Source: Ceratopteris richardii (taxonomy: Eukaryota; Streptophyta; Polypodiopsida; Polypodiales; Pteridaceae). From it: 64,000 nt of DNA. Within the stretch, counting starts at the first letter, position 1. The number at the start of each line of letters is the position of its first letter. The stretch spans positions 502,501 through 566,500 of the forward strand of contig MU260074.1 in NCBI GenBank assembly GCA_020310875.1, in the 5' to 3' direction. Shown here piece after piece: positions 44,224-57,582 of this stretch. A program made the position numbers and the translations under genes. Below the pieces are notes generated by a model. That model saw only the letters and a program-made list of their open reading frames with translations. It was not told the DNA's origin and did no database searches.

Positions 44224-45519
44224 GTGGGTAGTCAATACAATTGGACTGGACATGAATTATCTGAGAGAGTATTGGAATTGGAAAAATTGGGAGCTTCTAG
44301 ACTCCAAGCAATTATGAGTATATATGCAGACAAGAAAAGGCAAAAAGCTTATCATGATGTTCACATAAAAGAAAAAGATCTACAAGAAGGAGATCTAGTT
44401 CTGGCATACACAGTCAAGGAACATCAGAAGAAATTTCAGAAAAAAGGACATGGGGCTTATATGATCCATCAAATAAGTAACACTGGAGCTATCCAACTAG
44501 CCAACATAGATGGGGAAATCATGCCAAACTTCATAAGTGGATGTAGAGTTAGAAGGTATGACCTTCCATTGAATGTCTTTGAATGGAGAAGAATACATCA
44601 AGCTCAAAATAGAAAAAAAGAAGAGGAAAACATTAGAAAAGAGGCTCAACAGGAGGCAATGGAAAGGATAAGAAAAACCAAAAATCCTAGAGAAGTCCTT
44701 TTGTGTGAAACATCTTTAAAAGAAAAAAAACATTTGCCTGTTATCACAATGAATTTTCAGGATGAAAAAATTAAAGTCTTGATAGACTCAAGAGCACAGG
44801 TAAATTTGATCAGTTCAGCTTTGTTGAATAAGTTTAACATAAAAAGGACTAAAAGCAAAACCTTTATCAAAACTTTGGAGGGACAAATAATACAAAGCAT
44901 GTCTTCACCTTCTATTGAAGTTAAGCTCAATGAAGAATATATGGAAATAGATTGTGAAGAATGGCCAGATCACTTGATGACTGAGAAATTGATTTTGGGA
45001 CAACCATGGCTAAAGCAAGGTAAGGTAATTTTGGATTTTGAAAAAATGAGGCTTAAATTGACAATAAATGGCAAAAGGTTTTTAATGTTTTTATTGAGTA
45101 ATGAAGAACAGGAAGATCAACAGGATATTCATGACTCAGACCTAGAAGGATTTACTTTTTCATTAGAAGACACACATACATTATCAATACAATCAATTTA
45201 TGATCAAACTTCATTCAATCAAAACCAGGAAAGAATTGAAGGAGCAAAAGATGGTGAAGAAACAGAGGCAAGGAGGCAACTATGGCATACTCAGAAGCGT
45301 CAAGGCATCAGAAGAAGAAGGACGTGGAAACAAAGTATACATAAGCCCTGCTCATCAAAACAAAATTCCATAACAAAATGGATATGGAAGCCAAAAAATA
45401 CCAAAAACAGCCTATCAGTAGGAGATGGGGTTTTCACTAGAACAGGGTCAGCAAGGGTCAAATATTATTGGGTAAAAAAATCAGATTTGATTCAATGGAA
45501 AAAGACCATGAGTATCTGA
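44224..45519 (+). pseudogene. E3 integrase tail with second retropepsin-like segment
   Basis: In frame with integrase after a TAA at 44179. It starts with the integrase C-terminal tail (LQEGDLVLAYTVKEHQKKFQ, then GAYMIHQISNTGAIQLANID), a charged helix, then IKVLIDSRAQVNLISSALL (about 44770-44825) and KLILGQPWLKQGKVILDF (about 44985-45040). Hallmarks of a retropepsin-like domain are present, but D-S-G has become D-S-R. E2 has the same domain in the same place with D-S-G intact, so the change here is probably decay. Function of a second protease-like unit after integrase is unknown. Confidence 0.78.
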
Positions 45520-46093
45520 TGTGCATTCAGGATTTTTGATAAGAAAATCAGAATGTTACAGAAAAGAAATTATGACACCTTGGAAGTTATGACAAATTGT
45601 CCTACCTTATCCTTTTTTCTAAGAAGAGAAATAGGAGGGGAAGAAAGGAAGTGGAGGAAATTATTATTAAAAAAAAAGAGGAAAAAATAAGAAAAAATAA
45701 AAATATCACTAAAAGAAAGAGAGAGAAAGAAAGAGAGAAAAACTATCCATTTTTCTTTTATAAGTTATACAACACAAAGCAACATATAGATAGAAGTGCA
45801 ACAGGTTTCTATTTTTTAATTTTTTTATTATTTTATTCAATTCCCTTCAACTAATTATAGTTTTCGAATCTTTCATTTCTTTATAAGAGCTGTCAATAGA
45901 GAAGAGAGCAATAGACATCTTGCTACACATGTAATGATCACTTTAATTGAGTCTTTTGAGGAACTCAGGATTTAATTGAGATTGTATTTTCATTTTTCTT
46001 TCATGTCATCTCAAAACAAATGTCATTTTTTATTTTTATTATGACTCATGTGGGTGGAGTTTTCCTTTTGTGTGATGCCATATTCTCTCCAGA
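45520..46093 (+). other. Spacer between pol and accessory ORF of E3
   Basis: A/T-rich, with an A- and GA-rich part at 45650-45750. An open piece at 45597-45854 is low-complexity and not called. Nothing else was seen. Confidence 0.4.
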
Positions 46094-49000
46094 ATGGTGA
46101 ATCCAAAGGAACTACCAATCCATGACTTCAAAGCAGACTCAGTCACTCTGTCGAGAGGACATTGGTTCTTGGATAGTGAAGCTACAGTAGAGGAGGCGGA
46201 CCTGGAGTCTGGTGAAGTGCAAGAAATCCCAGAAGCTGAAAAGGTAGTTAAGGAGCTCAAGGAAACTCTGAGTATTATTAGCCAGCACATATTTACAATA
46301 GGAGTTGGAGGTTACAAATACACTATGTTGTGTCAGGAATTTTACAAGTTCCAAAGAATTGCACTCAACTACAAAAGATGGAAAGCAGTAGGAATACACA
46401 GGTTGTTGGATGAACCCATATTCTTTATAGATTTTGAAAGAATAAAGAAAAGAAGATTGGATCCAAGAAAAGTGGAGTTGGAACATGTGGAAGCAACTAA
46501 AGAAGAGCATGAAGCTGCTCAGAAGCAGGTATAGTCTTCAAATGACCCTCACCCACCTCAGACAAGCAAAGAGCAGTTGTATACCTATTTGACTCAAGGA
46601 AATAATAAAAGGGCAGTATGTGAAGCTCAATATCAAAAGATGTTTGAGGACTACTCTTGCAAAGCAACTGATTGGATTCAAGAGGAAGTAGAACACTTTG
46701 AAGAACTACATGATCAGATGATGGCAGCAGAAATAGAGAAAATTTTTGTAAAAAAAGAAGTGGAACTGTTAGCATATTTTAAAGAGCCACAAGGACCTCT
46801 TGAAACCAGAACTACAATTGTAGTAAAGAAGAAGGTTCAAAAGAAACCTGTAGAGAAGAGGAAGCTAACCAGGAAAAGTAAAGGAAAATCAGTAGTATAA
46901 CCTGTAACAAGGATGGAGACTGAAGAAGTGACAGTAGAAGAAAAAAAGCAAGAGGAATCCATGGTAGTAAAGGAACCAGGAATGGACAAATCAGGAATAG
47001 CAGGCTCTTCACAATTTTCTTCAGACTCTGAAAGTGATATTGAAAACTTTTTGTTGAAAAGTTTGAACTTATCAGTGCCCAGTACACCAAATGTGATAAC
47101 CCAAGCATCTGAAAAAAATAAAACACTAGAAGACTTGAGTGAGAAGTTACAGGGAAATCAAGTACAAGAAGAGGCAGCAAAGCAGGTTAGTCCTGAAGAA
47201 GAGAGAAGGTTATTGAAAGGCAAAACAGTAATGATGGAAGAAGAGAGTGACGTAAGGAAAGCATTTAGCTGTGGATTGGTGGATTCAGGATTAAAGACAA
47301 TATGTACAAAATCTTTTCAGCAAACCTATTTCAAATTGGATGAAGGAAAAGTAGAAGCAGAAAAAGGAGTTCAGTTATGCAATTCAGCACATAAACAAAA
47401 AGATATAGATCAAATCAAGGAAATAGAAGAAGTAGGGGAAAAGAAGAATGCTCAAGAAGTAGAAGAAGGAATTACAGAAAAAGAGATAAACCAAAGCATA
47501 GAAGACATACTATATGATTTGAAACATAATGATCAAGAGTTCACAACTTCAAAAGATCAAGAACAAGAGGAAGATTTGGATCTCATGGATATAGATGAGC
47601 AAGAGGAAAGGAAAAAGGGGCAGATAATCAATGATCAGATAAAGCTCTCTGTGGAGACTGAATCAACCATAGTCCAGGAAAAGGAAGTACAGGTAAAGGA
47701 AAGACATTTCCTTGAAGAAGAACAACAGGAGTGGAGAACAAGAAGTCAAGAGAAACAGAGACAATTCAAGACACATCAGGACATGAGAATAAGGAGGATC
47801 AGATATTAGAATATGAGGAAAAAGAAGAAATGCAAGCAGATAAGAGCTATGAAGAACAAAATAACCAGGTCATAGAGTATGAGGAAGAAGATGAAGAGGA
47901 GAATGAATGTAAAGAAGAAAAGCATATAGAAGTAAAACAAATGGAACTAGAAGCTGGATTGGAAAGGATACCTAAAGACATAAGATCTGCCTGCAAGGTT
48001 ATTATGAGTATATGATCATATCAGGTATGGTAGCTGAATCTGAGTTTGTAAAATGTAGCAGAATCAATAATGAGCAAAAGAAAGAAAAGGAACAGTTAGC
48101 AGAACGTTTTGAGGATTGTGCAGGAGAAAAATGAGGAATTGACACACAGAATAATTTCCTTGGAAGAATTAGAGGTTCAGCAACAAAACAAAATCCAATA
48201 TCTTGAAGAGAAGTGTGCAAAACAGACAGAGCATAGTAGTAAAATGGAGATGGAGCTGAAGAAAATTGAAGGGAGATACAGAACCTTACAGAGTTCATAT
48301 CAAATTATGGTCAAAGAAAATGAGGAAATAAAAAAGTTATTAATGGAAGAAGGCCAATTGAAGGAAGAAAGCAAGACTGTTCAGGTGACACAGGATAAGA
48401 AGGAAGAACTGAACAAGGAAATTATGAGATTGCAAGCCGAGTTGAAAGAAGCTAAGGAGTTGGAGAAAAAAGCAAGTATACATGCTGCTACTTCAATGAG
48501 GGGATATAACAAGTTACATATGGGTATAGAAAAAGAAAGAAGTGATTGGTAGATGAATATAGAAAAGGAAAGAAATGAGTGGAAATCAGAAAGAGAGTTG
48601 TGGACCTCCCAAAATAGAAGTTTAATGTTGACAATAGAAGAGCTACAGAAAAAATTGGAAAAACCACAAACCCAGGTGGAAGAGCACGTAAAGATTACAC
48701 AAACAGAAGAATATGACGTAAGAGATGATGACAGAACCCAACATGGTGGTGAACAAGAAAACAAAGCACCAGAAGAAGAGTACTTAGAAGAATTTGTTTA
48801 GAAACTTCTCACAAATAGAGAATCCAGAATGGAATTTATTAGAAAAATGCATAATGAATATGAGGAACAAATTGTTAATTTTGTTCTAAATAAAGGAATA
48901 AATCCTGATCAAGGGCCATTGGGTTGCACATGGCTTAGGTATACCCTTTTGCATGATTATGGAAAGCATTAAAAATTATCAGTTGGCAAGGGTGGGATTA

Positions 49001-49831
49001 CCTACAAACAAGTATTTAGAATATGAAGAAGACATTTATGTGACAAAAGAGTTATTTGAAAAAGCCACTCCATTATTATTTGAAAAAGCCAATCCTAAAT
49101 GGAGAAACAGGTGGTTGGATGAAAATAAAGAATGCAGGAAAATATGGAAAGAAGCACCAATACAGTTAAAAATCAATCCAGCTTATCCAATAGCAAGGAG
49201 AAGGGATTGGACAGTTTTTTGGGAAAGAAGGAAGGAGGGACAAATTCCATCAAAATGGTTGAATTTTCCAAAGATAGCAGGACCAAAGGCAGGAACATGG
49301 CCAACCAAGAAGTATATGGTTGATACAGTAGAGTCTGTCATATCCTCATACAAAGATGTTAATGATCCAGCATGTATTTTATTAATCAGAGTAATGAGAC
49401 TCATATTGGCATGCATAGAGACCTTTACAGATACAGATGTCAGAATTCTGAATTACATTGGCTTTAATTCACCGACTGATGCTTTATTATTTGATCTCAG
49501 TGAAACTCCAGACAGGATATGTTTGATGGCTTATTATAACAGAATCATATTTTTGGGAAGTCATTATCTTCAGATATTTGAGGATGCATTTGATTATGGG
49601 TTTTTTGAAAGGGAATCGGAAATATTTGGAAACTTGTCAGTGGTAACAAAGTCTCGACTCACTGCTTATGAAGCTGCATACACAGAATATCTGAAGAAAG
49701 ATGTAATAGATAAACCAGAGGCTGCTGTGCAATGGAGAAAAAAATTATTTGAGATGGTAAACAACTTAAACATCACAGAAAGAAAAAGCCATGACCTACT
49801 GTCACAGGTATATCAAAGAAAAAAGAAGTAA
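46094..49831 (+). pseudogene. E3 accessory ORF after pol: coiled-coil protein with conserved C-terminal domain
   Basis: Once about 1240 codons, now broken by stops (46532, 46898, 48013, 48550, 48799) and two frameshifts (near 47790 and 48950). N-terminal part: SRGHWFLDSEATVEEAD and MLCQEFYKFQRIALNYKRWK. Middle: very acidic, Q/E-rich, then long coiled coils (48109-48800, for example IISLEELEVQQQNKIQYLEE). C-terminal part open at 48953-49831: ANPKWRNRWLD, LKINPAYPIARRRDW, SKWLNFPKI, KKYMVDTVESV and ILNYIGFNSPTDALLFDLSE. This last domain recurs in E4. It occupies the position of env-like genes of other plant Ty3 elements, but I see no signal peptide or membrane helix, so it is not called envelope. 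Confidence 0.8.
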
Positions 49832-49888
49832 AGGAAGCATTCATGGAATAGCAGCAAGAATGTCTTTTGTCAGGAGCCAAAAGTTCTA

Positions 49889-49900
49889 CGAGGGGAAGAA
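49889..49900 (+). other. Polypurine tract of E3
   Basis: CGAGGGGAAGAA immediately before the 3' LTR, the expected plus-strand primer. Confidence 0.8.
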
Positions 49901-50721
49901 TGTTAGAAGAAGTATTTTTTATGAAAAAAATAATTGTAAAATGCCAAAAAATTGTAAAAATATTTATGCAAATGATGTAAGAATGAGGAAGAGTCTTCCT
50001 CATATAGATTAGAATCATATGTAATTTTTTCTAGAATTTTTGGAAACTCCTAGTTAGCATATTTATAGATTAGAAGGGAAAAGGACCAAAATTCAAGTGT
50101 GAAAAGGGACACTTGAAAATTTATAAAAGATAATTTCATCTATTTTGAGAGGGTTGGTTATTTGTATTTGATGCTATCCAAGCAAAGAGAGGAGTCTCCT
50201 ACAGAAAATCGTCATTCTTCTTTTTGTGTAAATTTCTTTGATTTGTTGAGTCTATTCTATGTGTATCCATGGAATTTACAAGCTTCTATTGTGTATTTCT
50301 GATGAATGTGTATGAAGAGAGTTGATTCATGATGTATTGAGTGAAAATTTGTTGAAGAATGATGCTGGAGATGAAAATCGTTAGTTTCCATAGAATCGCG
50401 ATTGTCTCGTCTAGAGGTTACAGGTATCATTTTTGAGATTTGACTTCATGATTGTGTTCTGCTAAGAAAATAACACACTTTAGACACCAAGATCATTGGA
50501 AATGATGTAGTATTGCTCAAGATAATCAAAACCCTAGAAATTCCTCTTCATCTTTATTATTTCTCAGAAATCCAGCCAATTTTCTCTTATTCCTTGGATT
50601 CTATCATCTAGAAGGGGCTGTGGTCTATTGTATACTTCGACAATTGACAAATATAAGATGTATTGTTGATTCTTTATGCTAAATGATTGGAGAGGACAAC
50701 TCCAAAGGGTAACAACAAACA
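49901..50721 (+). repeat. 3' LTR of E3 (821 bp)
   Basis: Copy of 22140-22959 with scattered differences. It ends ACAAACA, followed by TTGTG and then the target sequence interrupted at 22139. Confidence 0.93.
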
Positions 50722-50758
50722 TTGTGATCTTATATTTTGAAGATATTCATTGAAATGT

Positions 50759-50939
<181 letters not shown>

Positions 50940-51066
50940 AAGATTGAAACTTCTTTACATATAAGTTTATCAATATTTAATATCTCTAAATATGTTGATA
51001 TCTCCCGAAATAGGTATGTCTTTTTAATTTGAAGATATTTAATTAATTTATTGGTATGGTTTTATA

Positions 51067-51220
<154 letters not shown>

Positions 51221-51229
51221 CTCTTTAAT

Positions 51230-52416
51230 ATCAATATTTAAAATAATTTCTAAACTAACTTGTCACTTTCAAAAGATTTCATTTATTATGTTTTTTTATC
51301 TAATTTTCAATATGTCTGAAAAACTAAGATATGCAATTTGCCTTTCCATAATAAGGTCAATCTTTTTTTCAAAGTTCGATTGATGAACTACTTTTAAAAT
51401 TTATAATGTGCTCAATGTTGAGTTTTGTCAACTATCTCATTAATATGATGATACTTGAGTCTTATTATAATGATATTTTGCTTCTTATATGAAACTTAAA
51501 TCTTATTGTGACTAATTTTATGGTTTATAAATAATTTGAGAGTTGAAGGAGAATCTTATATATATTCAAACCTTTATTTTTTAATAGTATTAAGACTAGA
51601 ATGATGAGACTACATGAGGTTGAATTAAACTCTAATGTTGACCCCTTAAACAATTATGAATTCTTATACGTATAACAATGTAAATATTTTTATCCACTTT
51701 GGAAGATCCTTGAGTTCAAGCCTTAGTGTTGTAAATTAGGAGCGATCTGAGCCCAAGTCTCTTCCAATTTGCAATATTGGGCCCGAGCTAAGATTTGAAG
51801 ATGTTTTTAGCAACAAGCGAGGAAAATACCTCTTGTAAATTTGGAGAAGCTTGAATATCAATCTCTAGTCACTTTTTAAGATATTTAGATAACATGAATC
51901 ATTCAAAAACCATAGAATTGGGAAACATACAATTGTCCCAAAATCATAAAGAAGTCCCAATTTTCTTGAATATGCCTTCAAAGGGAAATGAATGTTAAAG
52001 TCTATGATTTAAATATCCAGTTCTCTTGAGGGACGTGCAATTGGACAACATTTGGTCAGTCATGTGAATGACAAAAGATCTTGATACTAGAGATTATGTT
52101 TTACCCAAAGACCTATAGACCCCTCTAAGTCGAGTTAACATTGTCGGGATGAAATCCTTCAAGGATTATGTGACAAGAAAATTTAAAAAATAAATTATTT
52201 TTTGCTTATCTCACTCAGAACTGATATTTTGATTAGAGAATGATGAAGAGAGTGATAAATTGTTTAAATGTTTGATTGATTTGATTGATTAAGTGATGAA
52301 AATATTTCACATGTACATTAAACTTGTATATTTATTTGTATAAAGTACATTAACCTGTTCCAAACCCCCAAAACCCTAGCTCAAAAACCATGAAAACTAA
52401 CCTTTACCCCTTAGAA
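51230..52416. other. Unassigned flank between E3 and the copia element
   Basis: AT-rich, no open frame or repeat that I can name. It is contiguous with 57583 onward once the copia element is removed. Confidence 0.4.
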
Positions 52417-52646
52417 TGTTGGAGTTTGACGTCTGCGAAAGCACGCGAACATCACAAGGAAGAAGAAGAAGCTTGGAGCACAACACACAAGATTGAATGT
52501 ATAACTAGAGAATGTACAAAGATAAGTAGCCCATTAGGGCAATAGGCGTATATACAAGCCGGGGGAAAAAAACCTCCTAAAGAGGGAAAAAAGTGCCCCG
52601 GCGGTCCTAGTGTGTTCACACACATCACTACCTAAATATATCAACA
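52417..52646 (-). repeat. 3' LTR of the copia element (230 bp)
   Basis: TGTTGGAGTTTGACG to ATATATCAACA as written on plus; short self-complementary ends TGTTG/CAACA. About nine differences from the other LTR. A minus-strand TATA-like TGTATATACG lies near 52548. Confidence 0.95.
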
Positions 52647-52660
52647 AATCCCCCCTGGGA
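52647..52660 (-). other. Polypurine tract of the copia element
   Basis: Minus strand CCCAGGGGGGATT directly before the 3' LTR. Confidence 0.8.
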
Positions 52661-52720
52661 GTGATGCGGTGAACAAGGAGCTGGCACTCATGTATAAGGA
52701 AGTGCCAAGCTATGTGGAAA

Positions 52721-55700
52721 TCACTCCACAAAAGGAAGTAAGCCCAAAGCTTTGCGGAAAGCTTCAAACTTCTCCCTAGGCAGAGCCTTCGTGAAAAGGT
52801 CTGCAATGTTCTCCTGCGTGGGCACATATGCCAAGCTGATCTCCCCAGCAGAGAACCTCTCCCTGACATAGTGATAATGCACCTCAATGTGCTTAGTGCG
52901 AGCATGGAACACAGGGTTCCTCGCAACTGCCAATGCGCTCTGACTGTCAGTGAAGATGGTGGTGGAAGAAGACTGGCCAACACCCAAATCAGCCATAAGA
53001 CGTCTGAGCCACACACACTCAACAGTCACTGTGAAAGCTGCCCTATACTCAGCCTCACAACTGGAAGTGGCCACAGTAGGTTGCTTCTTGCTCAACCAAG
53101 ATATACATGAGCTACCAAGCATGAAGCAAAAACCACTAATGGACACACAAGTGTCATAGCAACCAGCCCAATCTGAGTCAGAAAAAGCATGCAAATCTGG
53201 CGGTAGTGATCCGCCCTTGGGATAAAACAACCCAAGTAGCCGAGTACCACTCAAGTAGCGAAAGATGCGCTTAACCGCCTTCCAATGCGTGACTTCTGGG
53301 CAATGCATAAACCTGCTCATCTGTGAGACAGCAAACTGAATATCTAGCCAAGTAATGCATAAGTAAATCAAGCATCCAACAGCCTGTTGATAGAGAACAA
53401 CATCAAATGCATCTCCAGCATCATGAAGACTCAATCCTAAACCTGTCTCCATAGGAGTGGCAATAGGCTTACAGTTTTCAAGGCCAAAACGCTGCAATAA
53501 TGTGTCAATATATTTCGTTTGACACAAAGCCATTCCACCATAAACGTGCATAAACTAAATGCCCAAATAGTGATGCAAATGTCCCAAATCAGACATCTCA
53601 AATGAGGCATGCAAATCAGCCTTGAAATCAGTGATGTGCTTCTCAATAGGACCAGTGAGTAGCATGTCATCAACATAGACAACAATGATCAGAAGCACAT
53701 CATTAGCACACTTAACATATAAGGTGCTTTCAGTTGGACTGTTCTCAAAACCATGTGCAACCAAATAGGCATGTATCTTCTCATACCAAGCACGTGGTGC
53801 TTGCTTTAAACCATATAATGCCTTCTTTAACCTGCACACCTCGTTTTCATAGCCCTTTTTGCACAAAGCCACGGGGCTAAAAAACATACACTTCTTCATG
53901 CAAGTCACCATTCAGAAATGCTATTTTAATGTCCAACTGATGTACATTCCAACCATGATGGGCTGCAAGTGCACAAATGCTCCGAACAGTAGTCATACAG
54001 CATGTAGGTGCAAAGGTCTCATCAAAATCAATGCCTCTTTCCTGCGCATAACCCTTTGCAACAAGCCTAGCCTTATACCTGTCAACTATACCATCAGGTT
54101 TACGCTTCAACTTGTATACCCACTTAGTGCCAATGGCCTTCTTGCCTGGAGGCAAGTCGCATAAAGACCAATATGTACCATTCTTCATTATAGCATCATA
54201 TTCAGATTGCATAACAGCCATCCAATTTTCTGAATTCTGTGCTTCATCAAAAGAAACAAGCTCATTCTCATCACATAGACTAGACGCAGCCATGGCATAG
54301 CAATCTGATGCAAAGGAGGCACTATGAGAGCCTGAACAAGTACGATATGACAAAGGTGCATCTAATTTGCTGTCACGCAAAGTCTGCACCAGCCATTTTG
54401 GCATAGTTTTTGCCTGCTCAATATCAGCTCTCTCATCAACAAGTGCATCATGTAAATCTGCATCAAAAATGGAATGATCTGCATCATCATATAAAACCTG
54501 CAAAGGCTGAGAAGTTGCCTCATTAGGACCAGCACTAGACTGTCCACCTGTAAAAAGAGGCATCAAAGTATCATACATGTCTTTGGAGCTAACAGATGTC
54601 TCCTTAGTACATGAAAGCAATGGCTGAATTGCATCTTCCACAAAAACAACATCACGGCTAACCAGAATGCGTTTTGTCTGTGGATGATACAGACGATAGC
54701 CTTTCCTTTCAGAACTGTACCCAACAAAAATACATTTTACTGCTTTATCATCCAATTTTCTGCGATGTTGTTCATGCACTAGTGCATATGCCAAACAACC
54801 AAAAACACGCAGATGAGCAACAGATGGCTTGCGGTCATGCCAAGCCTCGTATGGAGTGATAGACTGTAGTGTTTTAGTGGGACATCTGTTCAGTACATAT
54901 GCTGCACACATGACAGCCTCAAGCCAGAAACTATGTGGTAAAGCCTGACTCTTGACCATGCACCTCGCCATCTCCATGAGTGACCTATTCTTTCGTTCAG
55001 CAACTCCATTTTGTTGAGGTGTATATGGCACTGTACACTGGTGTTTTATCCCACGTTAAGCCAGAAATGCATTAAAATCTGAAGACATATATTCCCGCCC
55101 TCGATCAGAACGGAGGGTGCCCATTTTACATGCTGACAGATTTTTAGCCAAAACCAAAAACTGTTTGAAGCACATGAACACTTCCGACTTTGCTTTGAGT
55201 GGATATACCCATGCATGCCTGGAAAAATCATCAATGAAAGTCACGAAGTAAAGGTAATTTCCAAAAGAGGGTGTCTGCATAGGACCACAGACATCACTAT
55301 GTACAAGCTGCAATCTCTGCGTAGCCTGAACTGAACCATCTTTTGGAAAGGATGAACGCTGCATTTTGCCCAAAATACAGCCCTCACAAACATGTTTTCC
55401 AGGTGCCTCAAGTTTGGGCAAAGAGGACACCATTTCAGATTTCTGCAGGCATAGCAAACTAGCAAAATTCAGATGACCAAAGCGTGCATGCCAAAGCTTT
55501 GCATCTGACATAGCCTGAGAATCATGAACCGCACATGCCGAATCATTCACAAATCTTTCATAGTCTATGAGCTTATACAACCCACGACATAAAATGCCAG
55601 AAGCAATAATCACATTGCCATTTGACAGATCATGAACTGTACACCTATCATCAACAAATTTCACAACCAAGCCAATCTTGGCTAATGTAGAAACTGATAA

Positions 55701-56993
55701 CAGGTTTTTTTTTATCCCTGGCACAAATAAAGCATCTGACAAAGTGAAAGAACTACCATCACCAGTAGACAGAATGATCTTACCAACTCCCATAACATGA
55801 TAAGAGGAGTTGTTGGCACATGTAACAGTATTCCCTGTAGGGGTAGGCTCGAGTGAAGAGAAGAAACTGCACTGCGAGGTAATATGTTTGGTTGCCCCAC
55901 TGTCAAAATACTGGCAAACATTCGAGTCTACTGCAGACATGCACTGATCATGAGAAGATGGGTCAAAACTGCAGACAGTAGTAAACACCCATTCTTCTTC
56001 CTGCACAAGATTTGCAGACTCTGTTTTTGGTGTAGAGGCCTCTGCAACAACCATTCCAGCCTCTTTCTTCTTTGCCTCTTTAGCAGCCAGTTTTGGACAG
56101 TTCTTTATGATATGATCATTCCCTTTACAGTACTTGCAAAACAATTTCTGCTTTTCTGATTTCTTCTCATCTTTATCCTGGTTCTTTGATTGTGCAGCAT
56201 TTGCAGATTTCTGCTTACTAGTAGAAGAGCTCCATTTTCCTTTCCCCTTCTGACTAGCCAGGAAAGCTTGATCTGCAACATGCATAATGGACCTGTTCTG
56301 CCTAGACTGATCTTCCTGCAACAGAACAGAGACTAACTCCTCAAATGACAAGGCATTTGGATTGCCTTTCATCATCAACCGAAGAGTAGAGGCAAAACTC
56401 TGATATGAATCAAGAAGACCATTCAGAACGGTCTGCACAAGTGAGCTATCTGGTATAACCTCATCAGCAGAAATCAGTTGTTCCTTCAGGTCTTTGATCT
56501 TTGTGAGAAAAGTGTCCATCGAATCACCTTCATTCATGTGCTCACTCTCCAACTGTTTTCGGAGGTAAGCAACACGAGCCTCATTCCTAGCCTGGTACAA
56601 AGTGGTAAGTGTATCCCAAGCATCCTTTGCTGTTCTGCAAGAGCGAATGTGAGGAATAATAGCACGTTTGACAGACAAAGCTATCAATGCATGTGCCTGG
56701 GCATCTCTGCCATCCCACCGAATCTGCTCTGCAGTAGGTGCAACAGAAATAGCAGCACGAACAGGAATCTACGGAATATCATCTTCAACGCCATCTTCAT
56801 CAGCCCCAGCACCTATATTTGCAGTACCTGTCGTTACAAGTGTAGCACGAGGTCTTTCAACACCCTGCACAATGTTCCACAGTCCTTTGGCAACCAATAC
56901 ATGTCGCATCATATACGCCCATAGTGGGTAGTTGGTACCATCCAACTTATCCTCAACAGCCAACATACGGAATACATCACTGCTTTCAGCCAT
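52721..56993 (-). pseudogene. Copia gag-pol, lightly broken
   Basis: Order protease-integrase-RT-RNase H. Gag starts MAESSDVFRMLAVEDKLDG at 56993 with a CCHC knuckle CKYCKGNDHIIKNC (about 56100-56140). Protease: YFDSGATKHIT (about 55880-55915). Integrase: HARFGHLNF ... CEGCILGK (HHCC) and VHSDVCGPMQTP ... FIDDFSRHAWVY ... PQQNGVAERKNR (D, D, E present). RT: WVYKLKRKPDGIVDRYKARL, then YVDDMLL near 53656-53679. RNase H: DSDWAGC, SSCEAEYRAA, NIADLFTKALPREK. Breaks: TAG at 56769-56771, TAA at 55056-55058, TAG at 53877-53879, one extra A near 53860, TAG at 53555-53557. Few lesions and similar LTRs mean a fairly young insertion. Confidence 0.96.
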
Positions 56994-57334
56994 GGCCGGT
57001 GACTAAAATACCTTGATGCAGAAAATTGACTGTATCTCAAAAAGTTGAACGGAACTGCCCAGATGAGTTCTGCTAGACCTGTAGCAAACTTCGAGACGCT
57101 TAAACTGGCGAACAGAAACTGGTATATACCTTTGGCACAAAAAGACAAAATAGCCTGCACAAGCGCTGCGATAGTGCGTTCGGAGGCCGAAACGAGCTTA
57201 GATCACGATTTTGGCACCACACAGCAAAGCTGTTTTGATCTGGGAAACACGCTAAGTATGCTCACCAAATTTCGTGCGATTCTGAGACTGCAAACGGAGG
57301 AGTGTCGATGGCACCCTAGATGAAGCGACGACTT

Positions 57335-57346
57335 GCTCTGATACCA
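57335..57346 (-). other. Primer-binding site of the copia element, initiator-Met type
   Basis: Minus strand TGGTATCAGAGC, the standard plant copia primer site, two bases inside the LTR. Confidence 0.93.
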
Positions 57347-57348
57347 AT

Positions 57349-57577
57349 TGTTGGAGTTTGACGTCTGCGGAAGCATGCGAACAGCCCAAGGAAAAAGAAG
57401 AAGCTTGGAGCACAACACACAAGACTGAATGTATTACTAGAGAATGTACAAAGATAAGTAGCCCATTAGGGCAATAGGCGTATATACAAGCCGGGGGAAA
57501 AAACCTTCTAAAGAGGGAAAAAAGTGCCCCGGCGGTCCTAGTGTGTTCACACACATCACTACCTAAATATATCAACA
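57349..57577 (-). repeat. 5' LTR of the copia element (229 bp)
   Basis: Pair of 52417-52646. TATA-like TGTATATACG on minus near 57480. Confidence 0.95.
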
Positions 57578-57582
57578 TAGAA

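Larger units (their letters stand above)
22140..50721 (+). mobile_element. Ty3-type element E3, complete ends, interrupted by transposon T
   Basis: LTRs at 22140-22959 and 49901-50721 start TGTTAGAAGAAG and end ACAAACA. The flanks TTATG (22135-22139) and TTGTG (50722-50726) are a 5 bp target duplication with one change. A primer site follows the 5' LTR and a polypurine tract precedes the 3' LTR. Without T it would be about 15.9 kb, long for a Ty3 element because of a 2.1 kb leader and a 3.7 kb accessory region. Confidence 0.93.
52417..57577 (-). mobile_element. Ty1/copia element with intact ends
   Basis: LTRs at 52417-52646 and 57349-57577, flanked by TAGAA on both sides (52412-52416 and 57578-57582), a perfect 5 bp target duplication. 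The primer site is of initiator-Met type and the polypurine tract is in place. The coding region has a few stops. It is related to the copia fragments at 8724-9390. Confidence 0.97.

Noticed and set aside
46094..49831. Envelope gene for the E3 accessory ORF
   Set aside because: The position fits, but it is acidic and coiled-coil with no signal peptide, membrane helix or cleavage site visible.
53859..54164. Plus-strand open frames over the copia RT region
   Set aside because: Antisense shadows of the minus-strand polyprotein.
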